The position numbers and the translations under genes were made by a program. 64,000 bases of DNA from Atlanticothrix silvestris CENA357 (GTDB lineage Bacteria > Cyanobacteriota > Cyanobacteriia > Cyanobacteriales > Nostocaceae), in the NCBI RefSeq assembly GCF_016056295.1, contig NZ_JAECZB010000082.1, forward strand, positions 1 to 64,000. Reading direction: 5' to 3'. The notes below the pieces were generated by a model. The model did not search any database. It had not been told where the DNA came from and worked only from the letters and a program-made list of their open reading frames with translations. Positions within the stretch are counted from its first letter, which is position 1, and every line of letters starts with the position of its first letter. Positions 10,172 to 20,196 of this stretch are shown here, piece by piece.

Positions 10172-11785
10172 TTATAACAAGCCTCGTTTACCATTGGGAC
10201 GTATTGTCATCCAATTGGTCTTCGCCAGTGCTAGTTGTTCATCAGAAATTTTGGCACCACTAAGATTAGCACCACACAGATTAGTTCCCCGGAGATTAGC
10301 ATTACTAAGATAAGCATGAGTGAGGTCGGCACCTCGTAAATCTGCCCCTTCTAAATCAGCATGGTTGAAGTAAGCTTTGCTCAAATTAGCGTCTTTGAGA
10401 TTAGCTTTAGTGAGACTAGCTCTGCCAAAGTCACTATTGTAGAGATTAGCTCCTTGGAGATTGGTTTTTTGCAATTGAGCAGAATGGAAATTTGTTTCAG
10501 ATAAGTCAACACCTTGGAGATTCAGTAGATTTAAATCATGTAGAGCAAAATCTCGTCTCCCCTTCAAATAGGCTGTAAGTAAACCTTGGGTATCTAATTT
10601 GCGTCCAACTTTAGAATGTTGAGTTTGTGAACCATTACTGTTGCTATTAGGCAAAGATGTTGATTTGCCTATTGCAGATCCCTGACGCATTCCTCCTGGT
10701 TCTAATCCAGATCCTTCTGCGATTTTGGCTCGTCTGGCTCGAATGGCTGCTGCTACCTGGGCTAAACCAGTTGCAGCAACAGAAGGATTGCTACATAAAA
10801 TAGCAGAATCTTCCAAACGGTGATATGTTCTTTCTTTAACTTCAATATCAGATTTAATTAGTAACCCCTTAGATAAACTTTCTAGATATGGTTCTATTTC
10901 TAATGCCCTAAGTACTTCTTGGGCTGACTGATAGCGATTACGTACAGACACATCTAACATTTTGCGTAGCACACTAATCAAGTGGTCACTGACTTGCACT
11001 AGCTGCTCCCACATCATCTCGCCTGTAGTGGGATTGTAATCTATATCTTTAGGAGTTTTACCAGTTAATAAATAAATGCATGTTACGCCTAATGCGTAGA
11101 TATCACTAGCGTAAACTGGACGCATAGCCATTTGCTCTGGCGGTGCAAACCCAGGAGTACCAATTGCATAAGCAGTTAATGCTGTCTGTCCAAATTGGTT
11201 GGTTGCGGCTTGGCTAACTTGATTTTTGACTGCACCAAAGTCAATTAACACCATTCTGGCATCTTGAGTACGGCGAATTAAATTGGCTGGCTTGATATCA
11301 CGGTGAATTACATTTTGTTCGTGGATATATTGCAGCAATGGCAAAATCTCACTTAAGAATTGTTTGACCCCAGTTTCGCTCAAGATGCCCTTAAGTTTAA
11401 CTTCTTGTTGCAAGGTAGCACCGCTGATGTACTCCTGGACTAGGTAGAATTGTTCTTGCTCTTCAAAATAGTCAAGTAACCTTGGTACTTGAGGATGATT
11501 GCCAATTTGGCCTAGAGTTCTGGCTTCGCGCTCAAACAGTTCTCGCGCCATTTGCAACACGTGTGGTGCAGTTGCTGAGGGACGCAGTTGCTTGATTACA
11601 CAACTCGGTTCTCCAGGTAAGGCTTCGTCATTGGCTAAGAAAGTGGCTCCAAAACCTCCCTGACCTAATGGTTCAACTACCCGATAGCGATCGCGCAACA
11701 GTAGCCGTGAACCACAAGACTGACACCTTTGGATGTATGCCACATTTTCTGGATTTGGACAGATAGGATTTAAGCAGTAGCTCAT
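10172..11785 (-). CDS. Ser/Thr protein kinase with zinc ribbon and pentapeptide repeats
   Basis: Hanks-type kinase of 537 aa. An N-terminal zinc-ribbon-like motif has Cys4, Cys9, Cys21 and Cys24. The kinase domain (about 34-290) has GQGGFG (41-46), the ATP-binding Lys65 in VIKQL, catalytic HRD with Asp163, and DFG with Asp182. All key residues are present, so it should be active. After a polar linker come about 20 pentapeptide units of A(N/D)LXX type (about 415-515), forming a right-handed beta-helix. No membrane segment, so cytoplasmic. This architecture (SpkB-like) is typical of cyanobacteria. The FHA protein gene is next on the same strand after a 430-base gap. Confidence 0.93.
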   Translation of the reverse strand: MSYCLNPICPNPENVAYIQRCQSCGSRLLLRDRYRVVEPLGQGGFGATFLANDEALPGEPSCVIKQLRPSATAPHVLQMARELFEREARTLGQIGNHPQVPRLLDYFEEQEQFYLVQEYISGATLQQEVKLKGILSETGVKQFLSEILPLLQYIHEQNVIHRDIKPANLIRRTQDARMVLIDFGAVKNQVSQAATNQFGQTALTAYAIGTPGFAPPEQMAMRPVYASDIYALGVTCIYLLTGKTPKDIDYNPTTGEMMWEQLVQVSDHLISVLRKMLDVSVRNRYQSAQEVLRALEIEPYLESLSKGLLIKSDIEVKERTYHRLEDSAILCSNPSVAATGLAQVAAAIRARRAKIAEGSGLEPGGMRQGSAIGKSTSLPNSNSNGSQTQHSKVGRKLDTQGLLTAYLKGRRDFALHDLNLLNLQGVDLSETNFHSAQLQKTNLQGANLYNSDFGRASLTKANLKDANLSKAYFNHADLEGADLRGADLTHAYLSNANLRGTNLCGANLSGAKISDEQLALAKTNWMTIRPNGKRGLL

Positions 11786-12190
11786 GCACTGTCAACTCGC
11801 TGCACGAATAATCACGGGGAGTATTACACTCCCTTCCAATTATTTAGATAAAAATCAACTATTGCCAGGTGATTTTTGCTGGTAATTATTTGAAGAGTTA
11901 CTAAAGTCAAGTGGAGAATACGTAAACCAATTTTAAAAAATAAAATTATTTATCGTAATGACACTTCTAACTATTGTCTAGGCTGTTTTTACAGATGAAT
12001 TACCAATAACTAAAACAATTTTTATCCGTAATTACTAATAATTGGTATTATTTATTTGAGATTTATAAGTGTTTATACAAACTTTCTAAAACTGCATTCA
12101 TCATCATTATAAATATTAAGTAGAATTACCAACCCTGTTCAGTAGTGAGCAGGGTTGGCTGGCGATTTTTGCCAATAGGCTGTTAACAGA
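11786..12190. other. intergenic region upstream of the kinase, downstream of hemL
   Basis: AT-rich segment of about 405 bases. The only structure seen is the inverted repeat listed separately at 12129-12158. The kinase promoter should lie near 11790-11900 but is not obvious. Confidence 0.5.
12129..12158 (-). terminator. possible hemL terminator hairpin
   Basis: Perfect 9-bp arms CCAACCCTG (12129-12137) and CAGGGTTGG (12150-12158) with a 12-nt loop, 33 nt beyond the hemL stop. No long T-run follows on the minus strand, so factor-independent termination is only plausible. Confidence 0.5.
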
Positions 12191-13489
12191 TTACAGGTTA
12201 GACATTACTTCCTGTGCAACTGCTAAAGTTTGCTCAATATCTTCTTCTGTGTGAGCAAAAGAAGTAAATCCAGCTTCAAACTGAGAAGGTGCTAAGTAGA
12301 TACCGCGCTCTAACATACCGCGATGGAAGCGCCCAAATTTTGCTGTATCAGATTTTTTGGCATCTTCATAGTTATGAACAGGCCCAGAAGTGAAGAATAA
12401 GCCAAACATAGCGCTGATCTGGCCGCCACAAACGCTATGACCAGTTTCTTTGGCAATTTGTAGCAAACCGTCTGCTAGTTTTTTAGTAATTTGATCCAGA
12501 TACTCGTAAGTACCCGATTTTTGCAGCAATTCCAGCGTCTTAATTCCAGCAGTCATCGCTAGGGGATTACCCGAAAGAGTTCCTGCTTGATACACAGGGC
12601 CAGCAGGAGCAACCATTGACATAATATCTCGACGACCGCCATAAGCTCCTACTGGCAAACCGCCACCGATTACCTTACCTAAAGTCGTCAAATCAGGGGT
12701 AACGCCAAATTTTTCTTGAGCGCCACCGTAAGCAATCCGGAAGCCAGTCATGACTTCATCAAACACCAACAATGCTCCATGCTCTTGGGTTAGTTCCCGT
12801 AACCCTTCTAAAAAACCAGCATCGGGAGGAATAAAGCCAGCATTACCGACAACTGGCTCCAAGATAACACCAGCAATTTCGTCGCGATTTTCTTCAAATA
12901 AAGCTTTGACGGCTTCTAGGTCATTGAAAGGCGCAGTTAGTGTGCTGGTAGTTGCCGCTTTAGGTACTCCTGGTGAGTCAGGTAAGCCGAGGGTGGCAAC
13001 ACCAGAACCCGCCTTGACTAAAAACATATCAGCGTGGCCGTGGTAGCAGCCTTCAAACTTGATAATTTTCTCCCGTTGGGTAAAAGCCCGCATCAGCCGC
13101 AGCACTGACATACAAGCCTCAGTTCCGGAGTTAACAAATCTTACCATTTCGATGCTGGGAACGGCATCAATGACCATTTCTGCCAGAACATTCTCTAATA
13201 CTGAGGGCGCACCAAAACTGGTTCCTTTTTCTAAAGCTTCATGGAGCGCTCCAATCACTTCGGGATGAGCATGACCGCAAATGGCTGGGCCCCAAGTGCC
13301 TACATAATCAATGTACTGGTTGCCATCCACATCCCAAATGTATGCGCCTTTGACGCGATCAAAAACAATGGGCTGTCCCCCCACAGATTTGAAAGCACGA
13401 ACTGGAGAACTGACTCCTCCTGGCATGAGATTTTGAGCAGCAGTGAAAATTTCTTGTGATTTTGTTGTTTTAATCGTGGTATTTACCAA
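12191..13489 (-). CDS. hemL: glutamate-1-semialdehyde 2,1-aminomutase
   Basis: PLP enzyme of 432 aa that converts glutamate-1-semialdehyde to 5-aminolevulinate, the committed precursor of heme, chlorophyll and bilins. Class III aminotransferase fold, with the cofactor lysine at Lys272 in [18 protein letters not shown], the DEV motif (FDEVMTGFR) that contacts the pyridine ring, and the NSGTEA phosphate-binding motif. Length matches the family. ATG at 13489 with GGAGAAA-like sequence upstream fits. Monocistronic by appearance. Confidence 0.97.
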   Translation of the reverse strand: MVNTTIKTTKSQEIFTAAQNLMPGGVSSPVRAFKSVGGQPIVFDRVKGAYIWDVDGNQYIDYVGTWGPAICGHAHPEVIGALHEALEKGTSFGAPSVLENVLAEMVIDAVPSIEMVRFVNSGTEACMSVLRLMRAFTQREKIIKFEGCYHGHADMFLVKAGSGVATLGLPDSPGVPKAATTSTLTAPFNDLEAVKALFEENRDEIAGVILEPVVGNAGFIPPDAGFLEGLRELTQEHGALLVFDEVMTGFRIAYGGAQEKFGVTPDLTTLGKVIGGGLPVGAYGGRRDIMSMVAPAGPVYQAGTLSGNPLAMTAGIKTLELLQKSGTYEYLDQITKKLADGLLQIAKETGHSVCGGQISAMFGLFFTSGPVHNYEDAKKSDTAKFGRFHRGMLERGIYLAPSQFEAGFTSFAHTEEDIEQTLAVAQEVMSNL

Positions 13490-13608
13490 GGCTTTCTCCT
13501 GATAGTGGGCAACACAAAAGCTGTATCTAAAGCTCTATCTTAGGATAGGGTTAAAAACTGATTGAAACTTCTATCGTATAAAAATAACTAAACCAAAAAA
13601 ATAACAAA

Positions 13609-13803
13609 ATGTTATACAAGTCTAATGAAGACTTGCCTTTAGAGATTCGGACTCGATTATCTGAGGCATATCAGGATCTTTACCGGGCAGCTTTTAACTC
13701 TGCTGCTCATTGGTATGGTGAAGCGCCTAAAGCTCACCAAGTTGCATTAAGTGCTGTGAAGATGCAGTCCGCAATGGACAGGAGCGTTTTGGTTTGGGGC
13801 TAG
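13609..13803 (+). CDS. ChaB-family small protein
   Basis: Small protein of 64 aa resembling ChaB: starts with LYKSNEDLPLEIRTRL, then YRAAFNSA and a K/AHQVALSAVK motif, as in the ChaB fold. ChaB was named a cation-transport regulator in E. coli, but the biochemical role is uncertain. The C-terminus after SAVKMQ does not look like the usual lysine/tryptophan end, and reading the next bases in another frame gives a different tail, so a late frameshift is possible but unproven. Confidence 0.65.
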   Translation: MLYKSNEDLPLEIRTRLSEAYQDLYRAAFNSAAHWYGEAPKAHQVALSAVKMQSAMDRSVLVWG

Positions 13804-13906
13804 ATTATTTAGATATCGGGTTGTTTGGAAAAAATCATGCCAGCTGCCTGGGTAGAGATGGTATGGTGAAACCATGAATCATTCTCATTAGAACAAATTA
13901 GCTGGT

Positions 13907-14557
13907 ATGTTTTCCACCGATCCGTATTCATTGCACCAAGCCATCCCTGTTGAAAAAATTCGCTACGATGAACGGGGTTTGGTACCAGCAATTATCCAAG
14001 ATTATTTGGATGGTACTATTTTGATGATGGCGTGGATGAACCGGGAATCGCTACAAAAGACTTTAGAAACAGGAGAAACTTGTTTTTGGAGTCGTTCCCG
14101 TCAGGAGTTATGGCATAAAGGAGCTACTTCTGGTCATATCCAAAAAGTGCAAAGTATTCGTTATGACTGCGATAGTGATGCTTTGTTAATAGGAGTAGAG
14201 CAAATAGGAGATATTGCTTGTCATACTGGTGAACGCAGTTGTTTTCATCAGATTGAAGAAAAAGTTGCTCCTCCACCAGGGGATACATTGTCACAAGTGT
14301 TTAATGTAATATGCGATCGCCGCGATCATCCTAATGAAAGTTCTTATACCTGTAAGTTATTGGCAGGTGGTGATAATAAAATTTTGAAGAAAATTGGCGA
14401 AGAATCTGCGGAAGTCGTAATGGCCTGTAAAGATGATGATGTAGATGCGATCGCAGGCGAAGTTGCAGACTTGTTTTATCATACGCTGGTAGCTTTAGCA
14501 CATCATCAAGTTGATATCAAAGCAGTTTATCGCAAGTTGCAAGAACGCCGGAAGTGA
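13907..14557 (+). CDS. hisIE: bifunctional phosphoribosyl-AMP cyclohydrolase / phosphoribosyl-ATP pyrophosphatase
   Basis: Two-domain histidine biosynthesis enzyme of 216 aa performing steps 2 and 3 of the pathway in the cytoplasm. The HisI half (about 1-115) contains the zinc/magnesium motif with DCDSDALL and the [10 protein letters not shown] segment. The HisE half (about 125-214) contains [16 protein letters not shown] and a [10 protein letters not shown] helix, typical of the all-alpha MazG-like pyrophosphatase fold. Its stop overlaps the GTG start of the next gene (GTGA), so the metal-chelate permease genes are translationally coupled to it, an unexpected pairing. Confidence 0.96.
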   Translation: MFSTDPYSLHQAIPVEKIRYDERGLVPAIIQDYLDGTILMMAWMNRESLQKTLETGETCFWSRSRQELWHKGATSGHIQKVQSIRYDCDSDALLIGVEQIGDIACHTGERSCFHQIEEKVAPPPGDTLSQVFNVICDRRDHPNESSYTCKLLAGGDNKILKKIGEESAEVVMACKDDDVDAIAGEVADLFYHTLVALAHHQVDIKAVYRKLQERRK

Positions 14558-15570
14558 CTAAGCGATTACAGGCAATTTTAAGCAAACATCGCCTATTCTG
14601 GGCTATTTTGCTAATATCAACAGCATTGGTAGTAACCCTAGCACTTTCCTTATCTCAAGGAGCAGTACCCTTGAGTATGCCGCAATTGTGGCAAGCAATC
14701 CTCCGTCAAGGCGATCCCATTAAACAGACAATTCTTTGGGATTTGCGGCTTCCACGCATTACCGCGGCGATGATTGTTGGCGCGGCCTTGGGAATGTCCG
14801 GAGCGCTGCTGCAAGGAATGTTACGTAATAGTCTCGCCGATCCTTTTATTTTGGGCATTTCCGCCGGTGCAGGACTCGTGGTAATTTTAATGATAGTTTG
14901 GCAAATATTCCCTATAGCGATTCCTTTGGCGGCGTGGATAGGAGCAATTTTAACTTCAGCTATTGTGATTTTGCTCGGTCGTGCGGGGTCAGGAATCTCT
15001 ATTGAAAGGTTGATTTTAGGCGGAGTAGCAGTCAGTTCTCTATTAGGTTCAATACAAAGCACATTGCTGCTATTAGCCGAAGACGGTCAAATTCAAATTG
15101 CTCTGAGTTGGTTGGTGGGTAGCTTAAATGGACGGGGTTGGAAAGAAATTTCCACCGCTGGCCCTTATATCATTGTTGCTTTACTGGGGGGATGCTTACT
15201 GGCGCGATCGGTCAATGTGTTGGCTTTGGGAGATGATTTGGCTGTGGGGTTAGGAGTTTCGTTAACGCGATCGCGTCTTTTAATTGGCGGTGTCGCCACT
15301 TTATTAGCCGCAGGTGCAGTTAGCATCAGCGGTTTGATTGGGTTTGTCGGTCTTGTCGTTCCTCACGGTGTACGGATGATTGTTGGCACAGATCACCGCT
15401 TTGTTTTACCACTGTCAGCCCTTGCAGGCGCTTGGTTGCTGACTTTCGCAGATTTACTTTCTAGACTAGGAGCAGTAGAACTACCAGTAGGTTCAGTTAC
15501 TGCCTTACTAGGTTCGCCTTTGTTTATCTGGTTACTTTATCGCCGTTCTGCTGGAGTGAGTAAGTTTTAG
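14554..15570 (+). CDS. FecCD-family ABC transporter permease (iron-siderophore/cobalamin type)
   Basis: Inner-membrane permease of 338 aa with about ten hydrophobic segments. Family blocks seen: [20 protein letters not shown] (about 67-86), [15 protein letters not shown] (about 93-107), and [23 protein letters not shown] near residue 271. Family members import ferric siderophores, heme or vitamin B12. The GTG start at 14554 overlaps the hisIE stop. The ATPase gene follows after 1 nt. No periplasmic binding protein or TonB receptor is near, so the substrate cannot be assigned. Confidence 0.92.
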   Translation: MTKRLQAILSKHRLFWAILLISTALVVTLALSLSQGAVPLSMPQLWQAILRQGDPIKQTILWDLRLPRITAAMIVGAALGMSGALLQGMLRNSLADPFILGISAGAGLVVILMIVWQIFPIAIPLAAWIGAILTSAIVILLGRAGSGISIERLILGGVAVSSLLGSIQSTLLLLAEDGQIQIALSWLVGSLNGRGWKEISTAGPYIIVALLGGCLLARSVNVLALGDDLAVGLGVSLTRSRLLIGGVATLLAAGAVSISGLIGFVGLVVPHGVRMIVGTDHRFVLPLSALAGAWLLTFADLLSRLGAVELPVGSVTALLGSPLFIWLLYRRSAGVSKF

Positions 15571-15571
15571 A

Positions 15572-16348
15572 ATGCCACTCGAACTACAAAATCTCACTGG
15601 TGGTTACACCAAAGCGCCAATTGTCCGAGATATTAACCTTACCCTGCAAACAGGAGAATGGTTGAGTTTAGTCGGTGCTAATGGTTCTGGTAAATCAACA
15701 TTACTAAAATTAATCAGTCGTATTCTTTCTCCACAGCAGGGAACAGTGCTACTCGATGGTAAAGCCATCCACTCTCAACCCCCGAATTTAGTTGCACAGA
15801 AATTGGCATTGTTACCGCAACAACAAACAATTCCTGTTGGTTTAACAGTGCGACAATTAGTTAGTTTAGGACGTACACCGCATCAAGCTTGGTGGCAATG
15901 GGAGTTAACAACAGAAGATTGGCAAAAAGTTGCAGATGCAATCAAAAAAACGCAACTAGAAAAAATGAGCGATCGCTTAGTTGAACAACTTTCAGGTGGT
16001 GAAAGACAACGGGCTTTTTTAGCTTTAGCACTGGCGCAAGAACCAAAAGTATTACTATTAGATGAACCTACAACTTTTTTAGATATCAACTATCAGTTGC
16101 AATTATTGGAACTACTGCAAAATTTAAATCAACAGCAAGAATTAACAATAGTCACAGTTTTACACGAATTGAATTTAGCAGCACGGTATAGTTCCCGTAT
16201 TGCCTTATTAAAACAAGGTCAGCTTTTGGAAGTTGGTACACCCGAAGAGGTTCTTACACCAAACTCCATAGCACAAGTATTTGGAGTGGAATCTATAATT
16301 ATTCACACACCTGTTGGTTTACAAGTTTGTGCCATTTCTGCGGTATGA
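15572..16348 (+). CDS. ABC transporter ATP-binding protein, FecE/BtuD type
   Basis: Cytoplasmic ATPase of 258 aa energising the adjacent FecCD permease. Walker A is GANGSGKST (about 36-44), the signature is LSGGERQR, Walker B is LLLDEPTTFLD, and the switch His is in TVLHELN. The gene starts 1 nt after the permease stop. Family members drive iron-siderophore or cobalamin import; substrate unknown here. Confidence 0.95.
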   Translation: MPLELQNLTGGYTKAPIVRDINLTLQTGEWLSLVGANGSGKSTLLKLISRILSPQQGTVLLDGKAIHSQPPNLVAQKLALLPQQQTIPVGLTVRQLVSLGRTPHQAWWQWELTTEDWQKVADAIKKTQLEKMSDRLVEQLSGGERQRAFLALALAQEPKVLLLDEPTTFLDINYQLQLLELLQNLNQQQELTIVTVLHELNLAARYSSRIALLKQGQLLEVGTPEEVLTPNSIAQVFGVESIIIHTPVGLQVCAISAV

Positions 16349-16443
16349 ATCAACCGTTTTGTTACATCCACATAAAGCCAGAAGGTGATCACAATCGCCC
16401 ATCACCTGTGATTAGGCAACATCGGTCAGGTATATGGAACTTA

Positions 16444-18303
16444 TTAGACCGTAACATAGGCTTGCTGTTGAACAGGGATTTGAATAATAAAATCCGTTCC
16501 CTCGCCAAGTATTGAAAAACACTCTAACTTACCACTATGTTTTTCAGTGACAATCTGATAGCTAATCGGCATCCCCATTCCTGTTCCTTTACCTACAGCT
16601 TTCGTAGTGAAAAATGGATCAAAAATGCGTTTCTTGATATGCTCAGGCATCCCGATTCCATTATCAGAGATCACAATTTTTATCCAGTTTGTATCTAGTT
16701 TGGAAGTCCGAATGGTAATTTGGCTAGAGTTGTTCTTACTCTCCTGATACGTCCGTTTGGCATTGACTTCTTCCAGCGCATCAATGGCATTCGCCAGAAT
16801 ATTCATAAACACTTGGTTAAGTTGACCAGGGTAGCATTCCACTAGCGGTAGATTTCCATAATCACGCAATACCTGAATCACTCGCTCCGGTTTATCTTTC
16901 AAGCGATGCTGCAAAATCAACAACGTACTATCAATGCCTTCGTGAACATCAACGGCTTTGAAGCCAACTTCATCGGTTCGTGAGAAGTTGCGGAGTGACA
17001 AGACAATCTGGTGAATGCGCTCGGTGCCGATCTTCATAGAATCCAGCATTTTGGGCAGGTCGGTTTGGATAAACTCCATATCAAGCGATTCTGCCTCAGC
17101 TTGAATTTCAGGTGCTGCTTGGGGATAGTGCTTCTGGTATATCTGCACAAAATTGAGTAAATTATGAGCGTATTCCTGTACATGAGCCAAGTTACCGTGG
17201 ATGAAGTTGACCGGATTGTTGATTTCGTGTGCCACGCCTGCTACCATTTGTCCCAAAGCAGACATCTTTTCGCTTTGCACCATTTGCACCTGAGTACGTT
17301 GCAGTTCTTCTAAGATCTTTTGCAGTTGTGCATTTTTGTCGTTAAGTTCTTGGGTTCTTTCCTCAACTTGAGATTCGAGCGTTTGGCTATAGGTTTCTAG
17401 TTGTTCATTAGCTGTTCTCTGTTGCTGTAAAAGTTGCTTAACTGAGTTAATTAGTTGGTTAAAGGCATTGGCAAGCACCCCAATTTCGTCATTTTGCTTA
17501 ACAGTCGCTTGTAAGTCAAAATTCGACTCTTCAGTGGAGCGTCGGGCAACCTTGGTTAGAGACTGAATCGGTTGGGCAATTGCCCGACTGGTCAAAACTG
17601 CCAAAACAATAGCGAGCGCGACCGATAATCCAATACTCGCAATCACAATTTTCTCAGCAACATTGTTTGCTTGTTCATTTGACCTGACTGCTACCTCAAG
17701 TTCCTGGTAACTTTGGTCAATTAAATGCACTAAATCATCCGAAATGCCATCAAATTCAAGTGCCAAACTGCTATTGGTAAATTCCAATACTAGTACTTGG
17801 GCCTGCTCAACATCAGAGGGTAATGCGAGATTCAGCTTACGAATTCGTTCAACTCGGTATTCTAATTCCTTTGAGTAGCGCTGTGGCACAAGGTCATAGG
17901 TTTGTAGGAAGTTTGGAATCATTACTTGATGTATATGATCTTGCAAGCTCGGAGACTTTACCACAAATGCCTTAAGTTCAGCCCAAATTTCTTGGATTTC
18001 AGCTTTATGCTTCAACAAGTGAGTATATTCATCTTGAAACTTTTCTGGGTATTGCGCCAGAGGAATGAGTTGTTGTTGATGAGTCCGGGTTTGAAGAACA
18101 CGAGATTGCAGGCGATGCAGCAGTTCCACCTCGTTACGGATGTGTTTTTCTCGTGCTTCAGCCTGCCGTTGATAGTAATGCCCAACTCGAAAACCAGTAA
18201 TTGAGCCGGACACAGCAATGCCTAGAGCAAGAGCGTATCCCAGTCCAATTTTTTGCCCAACTTTCAGGCTGGATAGCCATTTTCCTAAACTCTGCTGTAC
18301 CAT
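16444..18303 (-). CDS. membrane sensor histidine kinase with HAMP domain
   Basis: Two-component kinase of 619 aa from the ATG at 18303 (the frame extends to 18378, but the extra 25 residues look unlike a natural N-terminus). A membrane helix at about 18-37, a helical periplasmic region of about 180 residues, a second helix at about 218-238, HAMP, a coiled coil, then HisKA with His359 in [15 protein letters not shown] and a HATPase with DNGIGMP and GKGTGMGMP boxes. The H-box is of the HAHEINNP subtype common in cyanobacteria, shared with the kinase at 55329. No regulator is adjacent, so its partner is unknown. Confidence 0.9.
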   Translation of the reverse strand: MVQQSLGKWLSSLKVGQKIGLGYALALGIAVSGSITGFRVGHYYQRQAEAREKHIRNEVELLHRLQSRVLQTRTHQQQLIPLAQYPEKFQDEYTHLLKHKAEIQEIWAELKAFVVKSPSLQDHIHQVMIPNFLQTYDLVPQRYSKELEYRVERIRKLNLALPSDVEQAQVLVLEFTNSSLALEFDGISDDLVHLIDQSYQELEVAVRSNEQANNVAEKIVIASIGLSVALAIVLAVLTSRAIAQPIQSLTKVARRSTEESNFDLQATVKQNDEIGVLANAFNQLINSVKQLLQQQRTANEQLETYSQTLESQVEERTQELNDKNAQLQKILEELQRTQVQMVQSEKMSALGQMVAGVAHEINNPVNFIHGNLAHVQEYAHNLLNFVQIYQKHYPQAAPEIQAEAESLDMEFIQTDLPKMLDSMKIGTERIHQIVLSLRNFSRTDEVGFKAVDVHEGIDSTLLILQHRLKDKPERVIQVLRDYGNLPLVECYPGQLNQVFMNILANAIDALEEVNAKRTYQESKNNSSQITIRTSKLDTNWIKIVISDNGIGMPEHIKKRIFDPFFTTKAVGKGTGMGMPISYQIVTEKHSGKLECFSILGEGTDFIIQIPVQQQAYVTV

Positions 18304-18444
18304 ACAAAATTCCCAACTCTGACAGGAGCCTGCATGATATAGGATTCCCAGCTTTTTTGCCGGTCTAACTATCTGCATAATTGTTTAGTAATTGGTCAAA
18401 TACACAAATATCAGCTATATTCCCGTAAGTATTAATTAGTAACG

Positions 18445-20085
18445 ATGTTTATGGGAAAAGGCTGGAAAAGTCTCAAAATAGTTGCAGGTCTATTTTGGGC
18501 GATCGCTCTTACACAGTTTTTTGGAGCAAATACCTCTGTACAAGCGGCTGATACAGTTGTTGTGCGTGTTGGACTTTTAGAAGAATCCATCTCCCTAACA
18601 GAGTTGCAAAAGGCAGCCGAAACTGGAGAATTACCTGCAAGTTTAGCGCCCTACACTAACAGATTATCTGAACAACAACGCCGCTTTATCTTGGGGGCGC
18701 TGAGAATGAGAGTACCAATTAACGTTGTCACTATTAGTCGGTTACTTAATACCCAAATTGGGACAACAATTCTCAACGATCTTTCTAGTGCTGTAGTTAG
18801 AAAGGATCAAGCTGGAGTTCAAGCACTTAGAGCTGGATTGGTACTAGGCTCTACTGCGCCGCAAGGTCTTTCAGTATTAAATTTTATTGCTGCCTATCCT
18901 AGCCAAAGTCTGAAAATTGATTTACCACAGGCTTTGACCGTAGCCAAGAGTTTGAATACAGCTTTTTGGCGTACCCAACAGTTTATGCTAGCGATCGCAC
19001 CCCAACTCGATCCTAGAAAATCGCAGATTTCTTTACCCTTTGATCCCACCCAACCGGGAACAGCTTCAGTACAAGTACTCAACTTGCAATGGAATGACCA
19101 AAAGCGCCAACGCAATATTCCTGTTGATATTTACTGGTCAACTGCTGTAACTGTTGACAAACCTATAATTATATATAGTCACGGTCTGGGATCAAACCGC
19201 ACAGACTTGCGTTACTTAGCAGAACATCTCGCATCTCACGGTTATATATTTGTAGCTTTAGAACATTCTGGCAGTAACGGAACCAATATTAACTTAGCAG
19301 CAGCCGGTAAAATTAGGTTTTTGAAGCCCCAAGAGTTTTTGGATCGTCCCAAAGATGTGAGTTTTGTTCTTGATCAACTAGAACAACTTAATCAAACAGC
19401 TAACAACCCACTGCAAGGAAAACTTGCAACTAATAATGTGATAGTTCTTGGCTATTCTTTTGGCGGTGGTACAGCCTTAGCAGTTGCAGGAGCAGAGTTA
19501 CAACTAAAAAATCTCAAACAACGTTGTCAAGCTAACTTGGCTGTCTTGAGCCTAGGAGAAACTATCCAATGTGTTGCCCAAGAACTTCCAGAAAATAGTT
19601 ATCAACTACAAGATACCAGAATAAAACAGGCGATCGCTTTTAGTCCTACAACTTCTCTGATATTTGGGGAAACAGGTTTGACAAAGTTGCAAGTACCTAC
19701 TCTTGTGTTAGCAGCTTCCGCAGATAAAAGTACGCCAGCTTTAACTGAGCAGATTGTGCCATTTAGTAAAATTCAGTCTCCCAAATGGCTAGTTGGAATA
19801 GTTGGAGGTACTCATTTGAGTGTTAAAGACCCCAGCACCACTTTAGATCAGGCCGAACAACCCAACACACCTTTTAGTGGTGGTGAAGTGGTAGGTGAAC
19901 AAGCCGCTGACGTTCGCAAATTTGCTAAAGCTATAGTTTTGGCAATGGCAGCACAGTTAACTCCAGAAGCTGAAAAATATGCCGTTTTTCTCACTCCAGA
20001 TTATGCTCAGGTAGCCTCAACTGCGGCATTTCCGTTTCGTCTAGTTAGAGAAATTCCTCTAAATATTTTACCAGTGGATAAATAA
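18445..20085 (+). CDS. DUF1400 / alpha-beta hydrolase secreted protein
   Basis: Exported protein of 546 aa. Signal peptide at about 1-34 ending in SVQAA, then a DUF1400-type N-terminal domain (about 36-150), then an alpha/beta hydrolase domain of the platelet-activating-factor acetylhydrolase type. The oxyanion region IIYSHGLGSNRTDLRYLAEHL and nucleophile elbow GYSFGG (Ser) are visible, with a candidate acid and His in the last third (GGTHLS). Cyanobacterial members of this family are mostly uncharacterised lipases or esterases. It stands alone, divergent from the histidine kinase. Confidence 0.85.
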   Translation: MFMGKGWKSLKIVAGLFWAIALTQFFGANTSVQAADTVVVRVGLLEESISLTELQKAAETGELPASLAPYTNRLSEQQRRFILGALRMRVPINVVTISRLLNTQIGTTILNDLSSAVVRKDQAGVQALRAGLVLGSTAPQGLSVLNFIAAYPSQSLKIDLPQALTVAKSLNTAFWRTQQFMLAIAPQLDPRKSQISLPFDPTQPGTASVQVLNLQWNDQKRQRNIPVDIYWSTAVTVDKPIIIYSHGLGSNRTDLRYLAEHLASHGYIFVALEHSGSNGTNINLAAAGKIRFLKPQEFLDRPKDVSFVLDQLEQLNQTANNPLQGKLATNNVIVLGYSFGGGTALAVAGAELQLKNLKQRCQANLAVLSLGETIQCVAQELPENSYQLQDTRIKQAIAFSPTTSLIFGETGLTKLQVPTLVLAASADKSTPALTEQIVPFSKIQSPKWLVGIVGGTHLSVKDPSTTLDQAEQPNTPFSGGEVVGEQAADVRKFAKAIVLAMAAQLTPEAEKYAVFLTPDYAQVASTAAFPFRLVREIPLNILPVDK

Positions 20086-20112
20086 TGCCCTACTAGATCA
20101 GATTTTATTTTT

Positions 20113-20195
20113 GAGTCAGTTGTTAGTTGTCAGTTGTCAGTTGTTAGTTGTCGGTTGTCATTCTTCTTGCTCCCCCTGCTCCCTGCTCCCTAGCC
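20113..20195. repeat. short tandem repeats (GTTGTCA type) plus pyrimidine tract
   Basis: About seven copies of a TCAGTTGT/TTAGTTGT octamer at 20113-20162, followed by CTCCCTGCTCCC-like units. These are STRR-type repeats between two convergent genes; no coding function. Confidence 0.7.
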
Positions 20196-20196
20196 C

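Noticed and set aside
12750-13046. 98-aa plus-strand open frame within hemL
   Set aside because: Antisense to a strongly conserved enzyme; no supporting features.
14706-15062. 118-aa open frame on the minus strand inside the FecCD permease gene
   Set aside because: It is the antisense shadow of a clearly conserved permease; no family match and no ribosome-binding site.
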